Source: Brevinema andersonii
Lineage (GTDB): Bacteria; Spirochaetota; Brevinematia; Brevinematales; Brevinemataceae
Length of the DNA stretch: 64,000 nucleotides
Direction of reading: 5' to 3'
Assembly (NCBI RefSeq): GCF_900112165.1
Contig: NZ_FOKY01000001.1
Span: 426,416 to 490,415 of the forward strand
Part shown: in pieces, positions 61,031 to 64,000 of the stretch
Layout: each line of letters begins with the position of its first letter
How positions within the stretch are numbered: the stretch's first letter is position 1
Program-made: the position numbers and the translations under genes
The notes under the pieces: model-generated
Databases searched by the model: none
What the model was told of the DNA's origin: nothing
What the model saw: the letters and a program-made list of their open reading frames with translations, nothing else

Positions 61031-61843
61031 ATGGCTAAAATTTCTGTTACAGAACTCGAAAAAAAGGCTAAACAAGCACGTAGGATTTTGATAGAAATGA
61101 TGCATCAAAGTAATATTGTGGCACATTTAGGGGGATCATTTTCAGCAATGGATTTAGCTGTTGCTGTCTATGCTATGTTTATTTCTGATCTAAATGCTCC
61201 CGGACGTTCACGTTTGATATTATCGAAAGGTCACGTAGCTGTAATGGCTTATGCTATTCTTTACAGTTACGGCTGTGTCAAAGAGGACGAATTTTGTACC
61301 CTTAAACAATTAAATTCACGGCTTCAAGGGCATCCGGACATTAATAAAATTCCTGAAATGGAAATGAATACAGGGCTTCTTGGCCAAGGTTTGGCTGTTG
61401 CGATGGGGATGGCTTATGGCCGTAAACTGACTGGCAACACTCATAAAGTATTTGCGTTATGCGGAGATGCTGAGCTTCACGAGGGTCAAATCTGGGAAAC
61501 CGCTCAGCAAGCAGCTCACTTCAAACTTGATAATCTTGTAGCTATTATCGATTGTAATAAGTTGTCATCACATGATCCGGTGGATGAGGTAATTAATTTA
61601 GGATCTTTGCAGGATAAATTTTCAGCTTTTGGTTGGGATGCCCGTATTATCAAAGACGGCAATGATATGCAGCAGATTTTCGATGCATTTGAAGGACTCT
61701 CCCAAACGTATGAAAAACCTGTAGTGTTTATTGCGCATACCATAAAAGGAAAAGGAGTGTCACTTTTCGAAAATAATCCGGATAGCCACTCAATAACACT
61801 GAATGGCGCATCTTATCAGAAAGCCTTAGCTGAATTGAGTTAG
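61031..61843 (+). CDS. Transketolase, N-terminal (TPP-binding) subunit
   Basis: 270 residues corresponding to the first domain of transketolase. GGSFSAMDLAVAVYAMFIS, ILSKGHVAVMAYAIL, NTGLLGQGLAVAMGMAYGRK and the TPP motif GDAELHEGQIWETAQQAAHF (usually GDGEL) with its downstream IIDCNKLS are present. With the next gene it forms a split enzyme, as seen in many bacteria and archaea. The Ala in GDAEL replaces the usual Gly. ATG at 61031 follows GAGGAAG. The true sugar substrate of such split enzymes is not always known; pentose phosphate exchange is the default. Confidence 0.9.
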   Translation: MAKISVTELEKKAKQARRILIEMMHQSNIVAHLGGSFSAMDLAVAVYAMFISDLNAPGRSRLILSKGHVAVMAYAILYSYGCVKEDEFCTLKQLNSRLQGHPDINKIPEMEMNTGLLGQGLAVAMGMAYGRKLTGNTHKVFALCGDAELHEGQIWETAQQAAHFKLDNLVAIIDCNKLSSHDPVDEVINLGSLQDKFSAFGWDARIIKDGNDMQQIFDAFEGLSQTYEKPVVFIAHTIKGKGVSLFENNPDSHSITLNGASYQKALAELS

Positions 61844-61856
61844 TAAGGAGAAAATA

Positions 61857-62804
61857 ATGGTTCAAATTCATGGAAAAACAGCTCCTCGAGCAGTTATCGG
61901 CAGCACACTGGCTGGTATTTATAAAGAACAAAAAAATATTATTGTTATCGATAATGATTTAGGTTCGTCAACTTCTGCTCTGGATTTTCATAAGACAGCA
62001 CCAAATCATTTTTGGGAATTGGGAATTGGCGAACAAAGCTCATTAAGTGCAGCTTCTGGATTGGCATTGGAAGGTTTCATTCCATTTTATGTTAATTTTG
62101 CTATTTTTGCGACTGGTACTGTTTGGACTCAAATTAGGCAGGCTGCTTATGCACGTTTGAATATTAAAATTGCGGCTACTCATCCTGGTTTGGATGCTGG
62201 TCCTGATGGAGCTAGTCATCAGGCAACACAAGATATGGCTTTGATGCGCTGTGTACCTAATATGCATATTCTTCTACCGTGCGATGAAAATGATGTCAGA
62301 GCTGCTCTGCGTTATGCTGCATGGCATAATGGTATGTATTATATTCGAGTTTCTAGGGAACCTGTACCTTTGATTTATCGCGATGAAGAAGATAGTAATT
62401 TTGATATTTCTAATAAACTTATTACTTCGACCGGTAATGATATTGCATTGTTGTTTGATGGCTCAACCTTAGAACAGGCACTTGATAGTGTTGAAGAGTT
62501 AAGTCGACAGGGCATTGGGGTTCAATTGATCCATGTGCGATCATTGAAACCTTTAGATATACAGCATCTGGATCAGCTTCCTGAGCAGGTTAAAGCTGTT
62601 ATTACATTAGAAAATCATAGTGTGATTGGTGGCTTAGGGAGCGCTATTGCGGAATATTTTGCATCCCGTTGTTTTCCTGTGGGTATTGTAGGTGTTCCTG
62701 ATACGTTTACGGAATCAGGTAAATCAACAGAATTGAAAGAAAAATATGGTGTTTCGGTTTGGGCAGTTGTGGATAAGGCAAAAACTCTGTTGGGAGGCCA
62801 TTGA
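61857..62804 (+). CDS. Transketolase, C-terminal (pyrimidine-binding) subunit
   Basis: 315 residues. DNDLGSSTSALDFHKTAPNHF, ELGIGEQSSLSAASGLALEG (the GIxEQ motif that activates TPP), PFYVNFAIFATGTVWTQIRQ, ATHPGLDAGPDGASHQATQD, then a C-terminal domain (IQLIHVRSLKPLDIQHLDQL) complete the transketolase fold. It works with the preceding subunit; both are in one operon with a 13-base gap. ATG at 61857 follows AAGGAG. Confidence 0.9.
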   Translation: MVQIHGKTAPRAVIGSTLAGIYKEQKNIIVIDNDLGSSTSALDFHKTAPNHFWELGIGEQSSLSAASGLALEGFIPFYVNFAIFATGTVWTQIRQAAYARLNIKIAATHPGLDAGPDGASHQATQDMALMRCVPNMHILLPCDENDVRAALRYAAWHNGMYYIRVSREPVPLIYRDEEDSNFDISNKLITSTGNDIALLFDGSTLEQALDSVEELSRQGIGVQLIHVRSLKPLDIQHLDQLPEQVKAVITLENHSVIGGLGSAIAEYFASRCFPVGIVGVPDTFTESGKSTELKEKYGVSVWAVVDKAKTLLGGH

Positions 62805-62823
62805 AAAAAATAAGGAGAGAAAT

Positions 62824-63303
62824 ATGTCTATAGGATTTGTTGATCTTTTTATGGGAAAGCTCGATGTAATGGGGATAGGAGACTTCTCTATCGAAGCAAA
62901 AGAAATTTTTCAGTTACCTAAGTTTCATTTTATTGTAACTTTTTCCAATCAGGAAGAACGGTATTATATATGGTGTTTGGATTTAGCTGTTCATGTTTGT
63001 AGTTTGGATTTATTGAGGAGTATTCGTAATTTGATAGATGGGATGTTAACATATTTAAATACACAAATTGTGAAGGAAAAAGACCTTAAAAAATTACTGA
63101 CTTTAACAGCATCACATGAAGTTGATGAAATTTGGGAAAAATATCGTTATTCGCGTTTTATTCTCAGACAGATAGATACAAAATTTTATCCTGATTTATC
63201 AGCTATCAAGAAAGAAATGGAAGCAAATTTTGCACAAAAAAATACTAATTTTACATTAAAAGATGTTACCTTTGAAAGTTATATTGATATTAAGGAGAAT
63301 TAA
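62824..63303 (+). CDS. Hypothetical protein, 159 residues
   Basis: No domain recognised. It is a mixed alpha/beta, charged protein with an aromatic-rich middle (FSNQEERYYIWCLDLAVHVC) and a C-terminal helical part. ATG at 62824 follows AGGAGAG, and the gap to the transketolase C-terminal gene is 19 bases, so it is probably cotranscribed. The next unknown gene begins one base after its stop. A chaperone or accessory role for the split enzyme is possible but unsupported. Confidence 0.6.
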   Translation: MSIGFVDLFMGKLDVMGIGDFSIEAKEIFQLPKFHFIVTFSNQEERYYIWCLDLAVHVCSLDLLRSIRNLIDGMLTYLNTQIVKEKDLKKLLTLTASHEVDEIWEKYRYSRFILRQIDTKFYPDLSAIKKEMEANFAQKNTNFTLKDVTFESYIDIKEN

Positions 63304-63304
63304 T

Positions 63305-63610
63305 ATGAAATATTTAGATCTGGAATGTGTATTAGAGTTACTTTCTGTTAATAATCTGATGGCGCATGTTGGTCAAATTAAAGTATTATGGGGATTGTTA
63401 GCTATTGGTTGTTATAATCATAAAGGAAATTATACAACTATTAATTTGACTATCGAAGATGGTAAAGTTTTATATAATTTGGGGTTGCAAAGAGCTATTG
63501 CAATTAAAGGCTTAGGACACCTCAATTTTGAGCAATGTTTAGTAAGAAAGGATGTTAAAGAAAATAATCTCCGTATGCTACAAACTTATAAAATTGACAA
63601 TAATTTATAA
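63305..63610 (+). CDS. Hypothetical protein, 101 residues
   Basis: No domain recognised. The sequence begins MKYLDLECVLELLSVNNLMA and has a beta-rich middle with NHKGNYTTINLTIEDGKVLY and GLGHLNFEQCLVRKD. ATG at 63305 follows AAGGAG. It is the last gene of the transketolase transcript. A short stretch just downstream (63648-63670) resembles part of it, hinting at a decayed partial copy. Confidence 0.55.
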   Translation: MKYLDLECVLELLSVNNLMAHVGQIKVLWGLLAIGCYNHKGNYTTINLTIEDGKVLYNLGLQRAIAIKGLGHLNFEQCLVRKDVKENNLRMLQTYKIDNNL

Positions 63611-63784
63611 AAAATATGATTTACATAAAAATACTAAATATTAATTCAAAAGGAAACTATAAAGCTATTAACTGAAAAATCCATCTTTAATGCATCAGCT
63701 AATGAACAAATTCCTCTCACAAACTGGAAAAATAAGCTCACGTTTTGTTGAAAAAGTCGGATGATATATCTATATAAGAGAGAA

Positions 63785-63795
63785 GGGGGGGGGGG
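63785..63795 (+). repeat. Poly-G tract of 11
   Basis: Eleven consecutive G directly precede the ATG at 63797 in an otherwise AT-rich region. Long G runs are slippage-prone and act as phase-variation switches in some spirochaete and other bacterial genomes; here it also occupies the ribosome-binding position of a decayed transposase. The 186 bases between the last gene and this ATG contain nothing else I could recognise. Confidence 0.85.
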
Positions 63796-63796
63796 T

Positions 63797-64000
63797 ATGA
63801 ATATATTATCCGTTTTAGAAAAAATTTCTCCGCAATCAAGTTTTTTGTATTAAAGTATCTGGAAGACTTTGTTGGAATGGAAAGTCTGTTTGTTCTTATT
63901 GGTATTCTTCTCATATTTATATAAACAATAAATATCAATGAGTTTCATTGTGGAGAGTTCCGAAACTGTTTTAGTCACGGTTGAAAGCATCTTTCATGAT
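63797..64000 (+). pseudogene. Decayed IS1595-like transposase, N-terminal fragment (continues past window)
   Basis: Read across frames this gives MNILSVLEKISPQSS, KYLED, LCWNGKSVCSYWYSSHIYIN with NKYQ, then a disrupted HCGEFRNCF and VTVESIFHD. This follows the IS1595-family transposase opening (xxYLexlRWxxGxxCPxCGs..iY..nxxYxCxxCxkxFsvTvGTIFhdS), where the cysteine pairs form a zinc ribbon. An in-frame TAA at 63851-63853 and at least two frameshifts show decay. The catalytic DDE part would lie beyond the right edge, so it is unknown whether the element is complete further on. Terminal inverted repeats were not located. Confidence 0.6.

Noticed and set aside
63648..63670. Partial second copy of the 101-residue unknown gene
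   Set aside because: About 23 bases resemble the segment at 63422-63444, but the match is too short in AT-rich DNA to call a duplication.

Overview
The window is an AT-rich bacterial chromosome segment, almost certainly from a spirochaete. The evidence is a V-type ATPase (subunits B and D at the left edge), the flagellar genes fliL and fliM with a FlgM-like gene, a ~980-residue SpiroCoCo-type coiled-coil protein ending in a helix-turn-helix, lipoprotein signal peptides with a LolA homologue, and a CaCA antiporter. The genus cannot be fixed from sequence alone; a small-genome spirochaete such as a Brevinema-like lineage is a guess. Genes are packed very tightly. Almost every convergent junction overlaps or abuts at the stop codons, and many divergent gaps hold two back-to-back sigma-70-type promoters with 17-18 bp spacers.

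Layout. 1-1.8 kb: end of the V-ATPase operon, then a decayed lipoprotein esterase. 1.8-9.8 kb: SNF2 helicase, PepT-like peptidase, queA, a Zn/Cd/Pb P-type ATPase, and an ECF sigma factor with a small membrane partner behind a hairpin that would bury the ribosome-binding site. 9.8-14.8 kb: RDD protein, SpiroCoCo protein, serS. 14.7-19.9 kb: a seven-gene minus-strand operon (lolA-like, lipoprotein, rsfS, spmA, spmB, LD-carboxypeptidase, M20 amidohydrolase). 20.0-24.4 kb: recA, argJ and three divergent paralogues of a small exported protein family. 24.5-34.0 kb: cmk, aldehyde dehydrogenase, M15 peptidase, hemW, valS, pepF, MBL hydrolase. 34.1-36.8 kb: fliL-fliM facing rsmI-flgM. 37.0-46.4 kb: metal ABC permease, CaCA exchanger, folD, dxr, a propeller-like exported protein, a polyprenol-phosphate glycosyltransferase and BatD. 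46.5-51.8 kb: exported proteins, rpsA, a membrane TPR-like protein. 51.8-59.1 kb: three tandem MATE transporters, a frameshifted yggS, yggT, yggU, the ATPase of a metal ABC transporter, smpB, and a KDPG-aldolase-fold protein without its catalytic residues. 59.1-64 kb: cysS, tRNA-Leu(CAG), a split transketolase operon with two unknown genes, and an eroded IS1595-like transposase start directly behind a run of eleven G.

Functionally this is mostly housekeeping: translation and tRNA (serS, valS, cysS, queA, rpsA, smpB, rsfS, rsmI), cofactor and isoprenoid supply (folD, dxr, hemW), peptide scavenging (three M20/M3 peptidases), cell-wall turnover (LD-carboxypeptidase, M15 peptidase), metal and drug transport, and envelope lipoproteins. 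The less ordinary parts are the sigma/partner pair with its structured leader, the three-paralogue exported family at 22.3-24.4 kb, the catalytically degenerate KDPG aldolase homologue, two apparently leaderless genes (cmk, hemW), the three MATE genes, and the right-hand end with unknown genes, a poly-G tract and transposon debris. No CRISPR array, phage, rRNA or complete insertion sequence was seen.
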